The notes below the pieces were generated by a model that worked only from the letters and a program-made list of their open reading frames with translations, had not been told where the DNA came from and did no database searches. From the NCBI GenBank assembly GCA_029261815.1, contig JAJDAQ010000015.1, positions 1-64,000 on the forward strand: DNA of 64,000 bases. Reading direction: 5' to 3'. Below, in pieces: positions 29,312 through 39,924 of the stretch. Position numbers and translations under genes: made by a program. The stretch's first letter is position 1. Every line of letters starts with the position of its first letter. Source of the DNA: Deltaproteobacteria bacterium (GTDB taxonomy: Bacteria > Myxococcota_A > UBA9160 > UBA6930).

Positions 29312-31555
29312 CTAGGTTGCACGAACGGGCATTTCGATGATGAAGCGCGTGCCCTGTGGTCGGTTCGGATGAACGCGGATGTAGCCGTGATGATCGGCCA
29401 CGATGCGCGAGACAATGGCCAGCCCAAGGCCCGTCCCATGCGGCTTGGTGGAGTAATACGGTTCGAAGATCCGTCGACGCTCGGCTTCGGGAATCCCCGC
29501 ACCGTCGTCGATCACCTCGATGCGGGCGGTTTGGAGCGGCGCCTCGTGGAGCGTTCGCACCATCACGCGGCTGCCATTTCCGGCGGTGCAGGCTGCCGCC
29601 GCGTTGTCGAGCAGGTTCGTGAGCACCCGGCGGAGCTGTTCCCGGTCGAACTCGACCGGAGGAAGCGTTGCATCGACATCGGCCTCGAAGACCACACCCT
29701 CGGTGCCCTGGTAGCTGGTGACGGCTTCCTGGACGAGTTGGTTCAAATCGTCGGGCTTCGGGTTCGCCGCGGGCAGACGCGCGAATTGTGAGAACTCGTT
29801 GACGAGGACTTTCAGACCCTCGACGTGGCTCGTAATCGTGTCGACGGCTTCGTCGAACACCTGGGCATCCTCGCCGTCTGCGATCTTCCCGCGGAAGCGA
29901 CGACGGATCCGCTGGGCCGAGAGCTGAATCGGTGTGAGCGGGTTCTTGATCTCGTGCGCGATGCGTCGCGCCACTTCTCGCCACGCCGCCATGCGCTGCG
30001 CGCGAACTTCCTGCGTGTAGTCGTCGAACACGATGACCGAACCGAGACCGCGCCCCTCTTCGTCCTGAAGCAGGGACAACGTAATGACCAGGGTCAGCGT
30101 TTCATCGCCGCGCTGAAGCAAGACCTGCTGACGCACACTTTCCCGCACACCTGCGCGCATCTGGCTACCCAGCTCGCGGAGAACGTCGAGGAGCTCGGCG
30201 GATTCGAGCACCTCCTCCAGCTTGCTTCCGACGATCGGCGTGCCCGGCGCGATCCCCAGGAGCCGCAGCGCAGAGGGGTTGATGGTGCCCACGCGCCCGT
30301 CCGCATCGATCGAGGCAACGCCGGCGTCGACGTTACGAAGCACGATCTCCATGTAGCGGCGGCGCTGTTCGAGTTCGTTATTCGACTCTTCGAGGCCCGT
30401 GAGCGCCTCGCGAAGGTCCTGCGTCATCTGGTTGAACGAGTGCACCAGGATGCCGATCTCGTCGTTGGAGTTCTCCTCGATCAGCACATCCAGGTCGCCG
30501 CGCGCGACGCGTTGGGTTCCCTCTGCCAGTGCGTTGATCGGTCCGGTAATGCCTCGGGCCATGCGCAGGCCCCACCAGATGGCCAGCAGCATGAAGACGA
30601 GCGAAAACAGCAGCAGTACCAGTTGGTAGACGCCCGCAATTTCGCCCGAGAGCGATTTGAAGAAGCTGTACTCGTCTCGCGCCGCGCGGATGTTGGTGAC
30701 GCGTTGCACCAGGGGATGTGGCACGAGGTGGTTGACGACCAACGCACCCACCACTTCAGCCGGCCGTCCAGGGTCTGCCGAGAAGATCGGGACCGCTCCG
30801 CGGATGATGTCGCCGATCTCGGTCCCGGTGCTCTCGACGACGGAGACTCGTTCACCGTCGAATGCTGAAGCCACGATCGCACTGTCGCGCTGCACGAATG
30901 CGGCCGATGGAATCTCGGGATTGATCAGTGTCGCCAGCGGCTCGGCTTCGGCGAACGGAAAGACCTGCACGACGCCAAGGTTGTACTCGCGTTGCCGTGC
31001 CTGGATGAAGGCCTTGAGCGTGTCGCGATTGTCTTCCCGCAGCATTCGACCGTCGGTGATCTGCTCGGCGATCTGCTCGCCGAAGTGCAGCGCGTTGCTG
31101 GCCTGTGCCTGGTAATAGGCATCCGCGACCTCGCGGCTCTGCTCGACGGCGCGGTCCATCTGCAACGTGAACCAGGACTCGAATGAGCCCTGGATGAACG
31201 ACGACGAAATCGTGAACAGCGCGAGCGTGGGAACCGTCGCAACGAGGAACAGGGCCACCACGAACTTCAAGTTGAGGTGAGAACCCAACACGCCGCGGCG
31301 ACGTTCGAAGACCAGCTTCACGAACTGGCGCCCGATCAAATAGACGAGCAGCACGATCAGCACGACGCTGCTCACGTTCACGAGCAGGAAAAGCACGCTG
31401 TCGGCGAACGGCAGCGCGTCGGGAAGGCTGGTGATGCGCTGCTCGACCCAGAAGGCCGCGAGCAGCATGAGTGCGCCGCCACCGGCGAGACCCCAATCAC
31501 GGCGCCTGCGGCGTCGCTCGGCCTCGGGTAGCGGGTGCTGCGGGTCGGTCGGCAT
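29312..31555 (-). CDS. Membrane sensor histidine kinase, NtrY-like (HAMP, PAS, HisKA, HATPase)
   Basis: N-terminal TM segments; HAMP-like MARGITGPINALAEGTQRVARGDLDVLI; H-box WREVARRIAHEIKNPLTPIQLSAQRIRRR; ATPase DDGAGIPEAERRRIFEPYYSTKPHGTGLGLAIV. Confidence 0.93.
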   Translation of the reverse strand: MPTDPQHPLPEAERRRRRRDWGLAGGGALMLLAAFWVEQRITSLPDALPFADSVLFLLVNVSSVVLIVLLVYLIGRQFVKLVFERRRGVLGSHLNLKFVVALFLVATVPTLALFTISSSFIQGSFESWFTLQMDRAVEQSREVADAYYQAQASNALHFGEQIAEQITDGRMLREDNRDTLKAFIQARQREYNLGVVQVFPFAEAEPLATLINPEIPSAAFVQRDSAIVASAFDGERVSVVESTGTEIGDIIRGAVPIFSADPGRPAEVVGALVVNHLVPHPLVQRVTNIRAARDEYSFFKSLSGEIAGVYQLVLLLFSLVFMLLAIWWGLRMARGITGPINALAEGTQRVARGDLDVLIEENSNDEIGILVHSFNQMTQDLREALTGLEESNNELEQRRRYMEIVLRNVDAGVASIDADGRVGTINPSALRLLGIAPGTPIVGSKLEEVLESAELLDVLRELGSQMRAGVRESVRQQVLLQRGDETLTLVITLSLLQDEEGRGLGSVIVFDDYTQEVRAQRMAAWREVARRIAHEIKNPLTPIQLSAQRIRRRFRGKIADGEDAQVFDEAVDTITSHVEGLKVLVNEFSQFARLPAANPKPDDLNQLVQEAVTSYQGTEGVVFEADVDATLPPVEFDREQLRRVLTNLLDNAAAACTAGNGSRVMVRTLHEAPLQTARIEVIDDGAGIPEAERRRIFEPYYSTKPHGTGLGLAIVSRIVADHHGYIRVHPNRPQGTRFIIEMPVRAT

Positions 31556-31701
31556 GGCTCCCCCGTAAACCCGCGAGAAACCTATTCAAAACGCGGCGCC
31601 CTGGCAACTGAAACCGGTCAAGCAAGTTGCCGGTTCCGCCGATGGGACCCTCGGATGCGCCACCTATCTGCCGGTGCGCGATCCCCGAGGGGAGATCGGC
31701 C

Positions 31702-34700
31702 GTGAACGCGAGCCAACAAGCACTTCTGCAACGCTTTGAAGGGGACCCGAGCGATGCGGTCGCCTTCGAAGCGCTCGAAGAGCGTCACTTCGTTGCAGGC
31801 GAGTGGGCGGAGCTGGTCGCGCTCTACCAACGCCGACTCGAAGCGCCAGACCTCGACGCGAAGTCCCGCGCCGTTCCCCGCGCGCGCCTGGTGTTCCGAC
31901 TCGCCCAGGTCCTCGAGGAGCGCCTGGGCCAAACGGACAACGCCCTCGCCCGCTACCAGGAAGCCGGTCGCCTCGACCCGACGCTGCGAAGCGCGTTCTC
32001 CCAGTCACGACAGATCCATGCTCAACGAGAACAATGGGACCTCGTCCTCCAGGTGGCGGAGCATGAAGCGACGCTGCCAATGCGAAATTACGAACAGGCG
32101 GCGTTCCACACCGAACTCGGTGTCGTCTGGCTCGATCGGATGGGCGACGCCGAACAGGCGGCCGTCCTCTTCAACCGCGCGCTCGAAGCCGACGCCGGGC
32201 ACGTGCCGGCGCTGCTCGGAATTGCGCGCAGTCACGAAGCCCAGGGGCACCCCGCAGAGGCCATCACCGCCCTCGAACACGCGACCGACCAGATCCGCGG
32301 CACCGAACGCGCGCCGGTCTGGGCTCACCTGGCGCGCCTGGAGCGCAAGCGCAGCAACGACGCGCAACGCATCGCGGATCTTTTCCGACGTGCGCTCACT
32401 GACGACCCGCGTCACCCGGAGGCGCTCGAGGCCGTCGCCGAAGATGCACTCCGGGCCGAGAACTGGGCGCTCTACGCGGACCTCCAGGAACGTCGCTACG
32501 ACCTCACGGACAACATGCTGGACCGCCTCGCGATCGCTCATGACGCGGGTCGCGTACAGCTCGAACAGCTCCGAAACCCGCAGGAAGCGCGCCACTGGTT
32601 CCAACGCGCACTTCATCTCTTCCCGGAAGATCCGGTCGTTCACCTCTATCTGGCCGACGTCGAACGCCTGAGCGGAAACCACGACGCGCTGGCGGTCCAC
32701 CTGCGAAAGGCCTCGGAGCTGGCCGATGAAGCAGCACCCGTCGACGTGCTCCGCGAAAGTGCCCAACTCGCGACCGACCAGGGAGATGACGAATTCGCGA
32801 TCTCTCAGCTGAAGCGCGTGACCTCGAAGGAAGCCTCGAGCCAGGGCGTCTTCGACGAACTCGCACAGCTCCTCGAACGCTCGGGTCGAGAGGTCGAGCT
32901 TGTCACGCTGATCGAGGAAAACCTCGAGCAGACCCCGGAAGGTTCGGACGAACAAGCCGCACTCTGGGTCCGTTTGGGTCGCGTCCATGAAACGCGCACC
33001 GGTGACGCCGAGGCGAGCGCTGTCGCCTATCAACATGCGACGGCCATCGATCCCGCACAAGCCGATGCCGTCGGCGCACTCGAGCGCCTCCATCGCAAGC
33101 AGGAGAACTTTGGCGCGCTTCGGGAACTGCTCGAACGCGCTGTCGAATGCGGCGGCGACGAGCCGGCCCGTACGGCGGCCTGGGCCTCGACCCTGGGCGA
33201 GCTGCATTTCGATCGCTTCGACGATCCGGACTCCGCCCGCACCGCGTTCGAGCAAGCGCTCGATATCGATCCGGAGGACACACGCGCGCAACAGGGGCTC
33301 GAACGAATCGCCCTCGCGACTGGCGACGACGACGCCATCCTGGTCGCATTCGAACGCGAAGCCGAAGTCACGTCGGACCGTGCGCGGCTCTCGTTCCTGA
33401 TCGGAGAACTCGCACGAATCCACGAGGCACAGGACAATGTCGCGCGCGCGGCCCACTGGGTCGCACGGCTCCACGCAGCGATGCCCGAGGATCGTGAAAT
33501 CCTGGAGCAACTCACGCGGCTGCAGGAGGCCGAAGGCAATACCGCGGCACTCGTCGCATCGCTTGAACACCTCGACCCGATGCTCGATGCCGGGGAGCGC
33601 GGCGAGAATCGACGTCGCCTTGGCACCCTCCTCTCCGATCTGGGTCAACGGGACCGCGCACTCGACGCCTATCATCGGGCCCTTGCCGTCGACCCGCAGG
33701 ACCTCGAGTCCGTTCGCGCCGTGGACGCACTGTTGGCCTCGACCGACCGAATCGCCGACCAGGTGGAGAACAAGCGACACCTGGCAGAACTCGTCGAAGC
33801 CGAAGAAGCCGGCGAGGTCCTGTTTGAAGTCGGGGTGCTACTGGCGGATGAACTCGGCCAACCCGGCGACGCGTGCAATGTCCTCGAAGCCGCGCTCGCG
33901 ACCGGACACGCCCCCGACGAGGCCGAAGATCGGGTCCTCGACCTCCTGGCGACCCTGGGCCGTCACGATGAACTGTGCCAGCGGCTTGACGAAAAGCGCC
34001 GCCGGCTCGACCCGTTGGACCCCCGCGCTTTCGCCATCGAGATGCAACGCGCCGAGATCATGCTCGACCACCTCGACAGTGCGCCGGAGGCCGCTGAACT
34101 CTTTACATTGGCGCGCGAAGGATCGCCCGACTCGGATCGCGCCGTTCGCGGACTCGAACGCGCGTTGCGACGGCTCGGAGACGACGAGCGACTGGTCGCC
34201 CTGCTCGAAGAGATCGCCCAGTCCGAGGAAGACTCCGCCGAGCGCGCCATGGTCGAACTCGAGCGAGCCACACTCCTCGAAGAACGGCTCCAGCAACTTC
34301 CTCGTGCACGCACGGTCCTGACCGAACTGGCCGACGGCGGCTCGCCGTCTGCGGCTGATGCGGAGCGCCGCCTCCGCGCGCTCCTGGAGCGTGAAGGTGA
34401 CTGGCCCTCCGTCTACGAGCGGGTCGCGCTCGGTCTCGGACAAGGCGACGACGGATCGGTGCATCGGGAACTCGCCGCACTCTGCCGCGATCGCCTGCAG
34501 GACCCCGCGCGGGCGGCTGAACACTACGAATCGGCGCTCGAGACTGAGCCGGGGAGCCTCGGCTGCTTGCAGGCAGTGGCCGCTCTCTACCGAGAACTCG
34601 ATCGTCCCGAGGACCTCGTCCGCACCCTCGAGCACGAACTGCAGACGATCCCGGACCCGACCCGTGCGCGCGTGTTGCACGGCGAAGCCGCGGTGCTTCA

Positions 34701-37700
34701 TGAACGGCTCGAGCAACGCGAGCGCGCAGAAACACACCACTGGAAGCTTCTCGACCTCGAGCCCGGCGCCACCGAGTCGGTGGCCTTCCTCAGCGACCTC
34801 CTGGACGGTGAGGGCCGCCACGGCGAACTGGTCGACCTGCTGCAGGACCGACTCACCCAGGTTGGCGACGACCTCGCGACCGAGACGGCCCTTCGACTGC
34901 GGATCTCGGCCCTGCAAGCTGGGCCGCTCTCGAACCGCGAAGCCGCGATCCAGACGCTCGAACCCGCCGCAGCGCGCGACGATGCGATTGCCATCGTCGC
35001 CGAGCCGATGGCAGATTGGCTTCAGCGCGAAGGCCGCGAACAGGAACTCGTCGAACTCGCGCGGCGCGCGGCACAAGCCTCTGAGCTCCCTGCCGAACGC
35101 GGTGGCTGGCACATGCGAATCGGCGACGCGCTGATTCGATCCGGTGACGACGAAGGCGCTGCCAACGCGTTCCGTCAGGCGCTTGCCGAACGACCCGACG
35201 ATCGGGAGATCGAAACTGCACTCCGCCAGGTCTTGCGCCGACAAGGCGATGCAGCGGCCCTGGCCTTCTTGCTCGAGGCCGAGCTCGGACGGGTCGGCGG
35301 AATCGCCGAAGTCCCGCTTCGCCTCGAACTCGCCACGCTATGCGCCGACGCGCTCGATCGCCCGCGCGACGCTCTGACCCACTTGCGACGCGTGCTCGAC
35401 GTCGACCCGAGAGAATCCGAGGCACGAGAGCGGGCGATCGCCCTGGCGGCCCGTTCGGGGGCCAAGGAAGAAGAAGCCGCACTACTGCTGACGGCATCCG
35501 ACCGTGCGCGTGGACCGAAGGAGCGTGCCGCACTACTCAGCCGACGCGGCGATCTGTTGGCCGAACTCGGCCAACACGACGAAGCGGCGGAAGCCTACAC
35601 CGCTGCGCTCGATGCGATCCCGGGAGACCTCGACGCAATCATGGGGCTGCGCGCTCAGCGCAATGCCACCGGCGATGCGGCCGGCGTACTCGCGTGCATG
35701 GAACGCCAATGGGGCGCCACGCATGCAGACCAATCCGAGACCCGCGAAGCATTGCTCCGCGATGCAGCTGCGTTCGCGCACGAACGCCTCGGTGCCGAAG
35801 CCGCACTCCCGTGGTGGGAGCGCTTGCGAGCGCTGGCACCCGATGATGCGTCGATCCTTCGCGAGATCGGCTCGACGCACCGTGTTGCGGGCCGCACGCT
35901 TCCTCTCCTGGCCACGATCGAGGCCGAACTCGCATTGGACATCTCGTCCGAGCAGCGGGTGACCCTCCAGATCGAGCGCGCACATCGCCTCGAAACCGAG
36001 TGTGAATCGCCTGCACGTGCCGCTGCCGCGCTCGAGACCGCGCGCGCGACCGACCCGCAGTCAGCGCCCGTGCTCGAAGCCCTCGATGCACTCTACGAGA
36101 CGCTCGGTCGTCCGCGGCAACGTCTCGAGATCATCGAGGCGCGACTCTGCGGCGCGCGGGATGGCGACATCCTCCCCTTGCTCCGACACGCCGCTGCCCT
36201 GAATGGGGAACTCGGCGAGGGCTCTGCTCGCGCCGACAACCTTTGGCAGGCCCTCCCCCATGCGGGCGGAGCCGATCGCGTCGACCTGCTTCGCGAACTC
36301 GCGGATGCACTCGGACACGCCGGACGCCAGGACCTTTGGGCACGCACCGCCGAGGCCGAACTCGACTCGCTCGATGCCGACGAACCGGTCTTCGAAGAAC
36401 GACGACAGTCCCTGGGCCTCGCGCTCGCGCGAACCTATATGGACGACCTGGGGGCCTGGGACGCTGCGCTCCCGCACCTTCGCCGGCTCGCCACCATGAC
36501 ACTGGCGACCGACCGACAGCGTGAAACGGAAGCCCGGCTGCTGACCTTGTTGCGTCGCGCGGACGATGTCGTCGAACTCGAGCAGCGCTTGACCGAGCGC
36601 CTGGCTCGCGAGCCGCAGGGCACTGCCGACGAGTGGCTCGAACTGGCCCGCCTCAGGCATGAGCGTCTCCATCGACCGGCGTCCGCACTCGTCGCCTACC
36701 AGGAAACGCTCGGATGTCGCCCGGATGACATCGCTGCACTTCGCGGCCTTCGAACGGCGGCGGAATTGCTAGGCCGTGGTGATCTCGTCGCGGAGACGCT
36801 CGAACGCGAACTGGAGTTGTGCCCTGAAGCGCCCGCCTCCCAGCGAAGCCCGCTGCTCCGCCAGCTCGGCACTGTCGCGTGGCACCGCCTCGACGAAACG
36901 CCGCGCGCGAGCCGAGCATTCGCCGCCGCGCTCGAAGCGGACCCGGAAGACCTGAAGGCGCTGCGATCGCTCCAGGGCCTGTTCGAAACCATGGAGGACT
37001 GGCGGGGAGCCTGTGACCTCTACGAGAGCGAGGTCAGCGTACTCGGCGATCGAGATCCTGCTCGCCGACACGACGTCTGGCTACGCGCGGGAGAACTCGC
37101 CCGCGACTCCCTGGACGACCCGGGGCGCGCCCTTCGGGCGTACGAAGCCGCTGCCGAGAGCCAGGCGCTGCAGCTTCCGCGCCAGCTCGAGTGGGCCGAG
37201 CTCTACGCCACGACAGGCGACGACGTTCGCTTCGCGGATGTCTACGGGACATGGCTCGACGCCACGGACTCACCCGCACAGGCGCGCGACCACGTACGTC
37301 TTGCCCATGTCCTCCAGGGACTCGGGCGACTCCAAGATGCGAGGGCCCGCGCAGAACGCGCGACGGAAAGGGACGCTCGCGACGCGGCGGGCTGGGACCT
37401 GCGTGCGACGCTATGCGAGAAGCTCGGTGACCGGGAAGCGGCCGCTGAGTCCCTCGAACGAGCCGCCGAGTGCATGAATGGCGGAGCGGCCGCAGAGCGG
37501 CGCTTGTCCGCAGCCTTGTTGCTACCCGCAGAGCGCGACGAACGCCGCGCAGACCTCCTGACGGCCGCCGTCGAGTCCGACCCTGCGCTCGCGGCCGCGC
37601 ACGCGGAACTCGCGCTGGCCAGCGGACGGCTCGGTCGCCTGGGCGACGCACAGTCGTCCGCCCACCGGACGTTCGAACTTCCGGGTCATGCCGACCTCAC

Positions 37701-39543
37701 CGACGCGCTTCGTCTCGAGACTGCGCTCGCGGGCGCTCGCGCGGCCGAAAACCTGGAAGACCCGGCATCGGCCGCAAGACTCCTCGAGACCGCCCTCTCG
37801 GTGGCACCCGACCACGCAGAAGCTCTCGCCGCAATGGGTCGAACCTTGTCACAACTCGGCGACGGCGAAGGAGCGCGCCGCGTACTCACGCGCTGCCTGG
37901 AGCAGGAGTTCCCGGACGCAGACCGCGCCGTGCACCTGTCATTGTTGGCCGAGGCCGAAGAAGCAGCGGACCGAACGGACGACGCACTCGCACATTTCCG
38001 CGAGGCACTCGAACTCGATGCCGGCCGTGACGAAGCGCACGCGGGACTGACGCGCGCACTGGTCCGAACCGATCGACGGGACGAAGCGATCGACGCATTG
38101 CAGGCATGGGCCGCGCGCACCGAGGACGCCGAGGACCGTGCCGCTCGTCTGTTGCAGGCCGCCGAGCTCGAACTCGGGAAGCCGCACGGCGAAGGTGACG
38201 CGGCGGCCGAGGGCTTGCTCGCGGAGGTCGTCAACACCTCGCCGACGACCATCACCGGCTGGTTGCTGCTCTCCCAGCTCCAGTGGTCCCAAGGTCGCAT
38301 CGCCGAACTGGTCGAAACCACTGCGCGAGCCCTCGATCAGGAGATGGATGCTGGAACGCGGGCAAGGCTCTCGTTGCTGCGCGGGCGGGCCCTCGAGCAA
38401 CGCGGCGACGCCAGCGAGGCCGCACAGGCCTTCCAGACCGCATGTGAGTCCGATCCACGCTGCGCCGACGGCGCTCTCTCGGCCGCCCGTCTGAAGCGTG
38501 GGTTGGGCGAATGGCGCGGCGCCGCAGACGTCCTGGCGAACTTCATTGAACGGGCCCCTGTGGATGCATCGCGACTTGTCGCACCGGCGCAGCATCAGCT
38601 CGGCCGCCTTCTCGCGGGCCCTCTCGAAGATCTCGAGGGCGCGATTCGCGTCTACCGGGACGCGTTGGACTCGGATCCCGATCTTTCGGAAGCACAAGAA
38701 GCCCTGGCCGACCTCCTGATCCACCGCAGCGAATGCTGGGACGAGGCCGTCGAGCGGCATCAACACCTGCTGTATGCCCACCCGACCCGATTGGCGTCGC
38801 TACGCGGACTGCTGCGCGTCGCCCGTGGGCGTAATCGACCGGCGGCCGTTTCGTCGGGTCTCTCGATCCTGCGCGCGCTGGGTGTCGCAACGCCGGATGA
38901 GCGAATCGAAGCGCCCGGACGACCCCCGCAAGCCACTTCTGCGCGGCCTGCCTTGGCCGACGAACGGTCGGAGGCGGTACGCCGCGTGGCAATCGAAGTC
39001 GCCGCCGAGATTGCCGAGGCAATGGGCGTCGGCGCGTCCCCCGTGGCACCAGGCGATGCAGCCGATCCGCTCGCTCGTTTCCGTGCACGAATCACCGCCG
39101 CCGAAGGGGCCCTGTCAGCAGGCGCGTTGGTCCCCCTGGCCACTGAAGAAGTGGCCAGCGTCTTGACCCTGACCGCGCAGATCGCCCACGAGGCGGAAAC
39201 CCTGACAGGAGACGGTCACCTGCTCAACGCGCTGTCGGAGTCGCTCACGCGACGGGCGCGCAAGCGCATCCGGAGGGCGCTCGGTTCTGTCACGGCCGAG
39301 GAAGTGGCCGCCATGGACTTCGACGCCTGGCGAGCCGACCTGCGTGCACTCGCGACCGCGGTCGCGCTGGACGAAGGCGACGCGGAACTCCGCACGGCGT
39401 TCGTTGCGTGGCTGGCCGATGACGACCCCGAAGCCGGCCAGGCCATCCAACCCGAGTCCGACATCCGCGAACGCGTGACGGCGCACCCCGAAACCCGCGC
39501 GTTGTTGCAGCAGGTGACCCGCACCTGGTTGCAGGCAATCTAG
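31702..39543 (+). CDS. Giant tetratricopeptide-repeat protein (about 2.6k residues)
   Basis: GTG start at 31702 (MNASQQALLQRFEGDPSDAVAFEALEERHFVAGEWAELVALYQRRLE). Recurrent AxxxYxxALxxDPxxxxAxxxLxxL units to near the C-terminus; no signal peptide or TM seen. Confidence 0.88.
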   Translation: MNASQQALLQRFEGDPSDAVAFEALEERHFVAGEWAELVALYQRRLEAPDLDAKSRAVPRARLVFRLAQVLEERLGQTDNALARYQEAGRLDPTLRSAFSQSRQIHAQREQWDLVLQVAEHEATLPMRNYEQAAFHTELGVVWLDRMGDAEQAAVLFNRALEADAGHVPALLGIARSHEAQGHPAEAITALEHATDQIRGTERAPVWAHLARLERKRSNDAQRIADLFRRALTDDPRHPEALEAVAEDALRAENWALYADLQERRYDLTDNMLDRLAIAHDAGRVQLEQLRNPQEARHWFQRALHLFPEDPVVHLYLADVERLSGNHDALAVHLRKASELADEAAPVDVLRESAQLATDQGDDEFAISQLKRVTSKEASSQGVFDELAQLLERSGREVELVTLIEENLEQTPEGSDEQAALWVRLGRVHETRTGDAEASAVAYQHATAIDPAQADAVGALERLHRKQENFGALRELLERAVECGGDEPARTAAWASTLGELHFDRFDDPDSARTAFEQALDIDPEDTRAQQGLERIALATGDDDAILVAFEREAEVTSDRARLSFLIGELARIHEAQDNVARAAHWVARLHAAMPEDREILEQLTRLQEAEGNTAALVASLEHLDPMLDAGERGENRRRLGTLLSDLGQRDRALDAYHRALAVDPQDLESVRAVDALLASTDRIADQVENKRHLAELVEAEEAGEVLFEVGVLLADELGQPGDACNVLEAALATGHAPDEAEDRVLDLLATLGRHDELCQRLDEKRRRLDPLDPRAFAIEMQRAEIMLDHLDSAPEAAELFTLAREGSPDSDRAVRGLERALRRLGDDERLVALLEEIAQSEEDSAERAMVELERATLLEERLQQLPRARTVLTELADGGSPSAADAERRLRALLEREGDWPSVYERVALGLGQGDDGSVHRELAALCRDRLQDPARAAEHYESALETEPGSLGCLQAVAALYRELDRPEDLVRTLEHELQTIPDPTRARVLHGEAAVLHERLEQRERAETHHWKLLDLEPGATESVAFLSDLLDGEGRHGELVDLLQDRLTQVGDDLATETALRLRISALQAGPLSNREAAIQTLEPAAARDDAIAIVAEPMADWLQREGREQELVELARRAAQASELPAERGGWHMRIGDALIRSGDDEGAANAFRQALAERPDDREIETALRQVLRRQGDAAALAFLLEAELGRVGGIAEVPLRLELATLCADALDRPRDALTHLRRVLDVDPRESEARERAIALAARSGAKEEEAALLLTASDRARGPKERAALLSRRGDLLAELGQHDEAAEAYTAALDAIPGDLDAIMGLRAQRNATGDAAGVLACMERQWGATHADQSETREALLRDAAAFAHERLGAEAALPWWERLRALAPDDASILREIGSTHRVAGRTLPLLATIEAELALDISSEQRVTLQIERAHRLETECESPARAAAALETARATDPQSAPVLEALDALYETLGRPRQRLEIIEARLCGARDGDILPLLRHAAALNGELGEGSARADNLWQALPHAGGADRVDLLRELADALGHAGRQDLWARTAEAELDSLDADEPVFEERRQSLGLALARTYMDDLGAWDAALPHLRRLATMTLATDRQRETEARLLTLLRRADDVVELEQRLTERLAREPQGTADEWLELARLRHERLHRPASALVAYQETLGCRPDDIAALRGLRTAAELLGRGDLVAETLERELELCPEAPASQRSPLLRQLGTVAWHRLDETPRASRAFAAALEADPEDLKALRSLQGLFETMEDWRGACDLYESEVSVLGDRDPARRHDVWLRAGELARDSLDDPGRALRAYEAAAESQALQLPRQLEWAELYATTGDDVRFADVYGTWLDATDSPAQARDHVRLAHVLQGLGRLQDARARAERATERDARDAAGWDLRATLCEKLGDREAAAESLERAAECMNGGAAAERRLSAALLLPAERDERRADLLTAAVESDPALAAAHAELALASGRLGRLGDAQSSAHRTFELPGHADLTDALRLETALAGARAAENLEDPASAARLLETALSVAPDHAEALAAMGRTLSQLGDGEGARRVLTRCLEQEFPDADRAVHLSLLAEAEEAADRTDDALAHFREALELDAGRDEAHAGLTRALVRTDRRDEAIDALQAWAARTEDAEDRAARLLQAAELELGKPHGEGDAAAEGLLAEVVNTSPTTITGWLLLSQLQWSQGRIAELVETTARALDQEMDAGTRARLSLLRGRALEQRGDASEAAQAFQTACESDPRCADGALSAARLKRGLGEWRGAADVLANFIERAPVDASRLVAPAQHQLGRLLAGPLEDLEGAIRVYRDALDSDPDLSEAQEALADLLIHRSECWDEAVERHQHLLYAHPTRLASLRGLLRVARGRNRPAAVSSGLSILRALGVATPDERIEAPGRPPQATSARPALADERSEAVRRVAIEVAAEIAEAMGVGASPVAPGDAADPLARFRARITAAEGALSAGALVPLATEEVASVLTLTAQIAHEAETLTGDGHLLNALSESLTRRARKRIRRALGSVTAEEVAAMDFDAWRADLRALATAVALDEGDAELRTAFVAWLADDDPEAGQAIQPESDIRERVTAHPETRALLQQVTRTWLQAI

Positions 39544-39566
39544 GCGCAGCCCGGGAGGCGAATCCG

Positions 39567-39911
39567 ATGAGCGAACTCCGAAAGAAGACGCCGCCGAAGC
39601 GTCGTTTCCGACGTCGCACCGTTCGGGTCCTGGTGGACTACCAGACCGAGGGCGAAGTCCATTGCGAGTACGCAACGACCCTGGGTGCCGGCGGCATGTT
39701 CATCGAGACCGAATCGCCGCTTCCGTCTGGGCAGCAACTGAAGGTCCGATTCCGGCTTCCGGACGAAGGCGGCGTCCACGAGATCGAGGCCCGTGTCGTA
39801 TGGTGCCAGCGCTCGGAGCAAGGCACCCTGTCCCGCGCACCCGGTATGGGGATCGAGTTCACCGACGCCGTGGCAACATCAGCGCTGGCGCGCGCACTCG
39901 AGCGAGGTTAG
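39567..39911 (+). CDS. Small single-domain PilZ-like protein
   Basis: KRRFRRRTVRVLVDYQTEGEVHCEYATTLGAGGMFIETESPLPSGQQLKVRFRLPDEGGVHEIEARVVWCQ...GMGIEFTD; 23 bp after the giant TPR gene. Confidence 0.82.
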   Translation: MSELRKKTPPKRRFRRRTVRVLVDYQTEGEVHCEYATTLGAGGMFIETESPLPSGQQLKVRFRLPDEGGVHEIEARVVWCQRSEQGTLSRAPGMGIEFTDAVATSALARALERG

Positions 39912-39924
39912 GCGAGAAGCCGGC

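Noticed and set aside
33838-35244. 468-aa and similar ORFs (e.g. 32005-33780) antisense to the giant TPR gene
   Set aside because: Mirror translations of TPR repeats; no start-site support or known motif.
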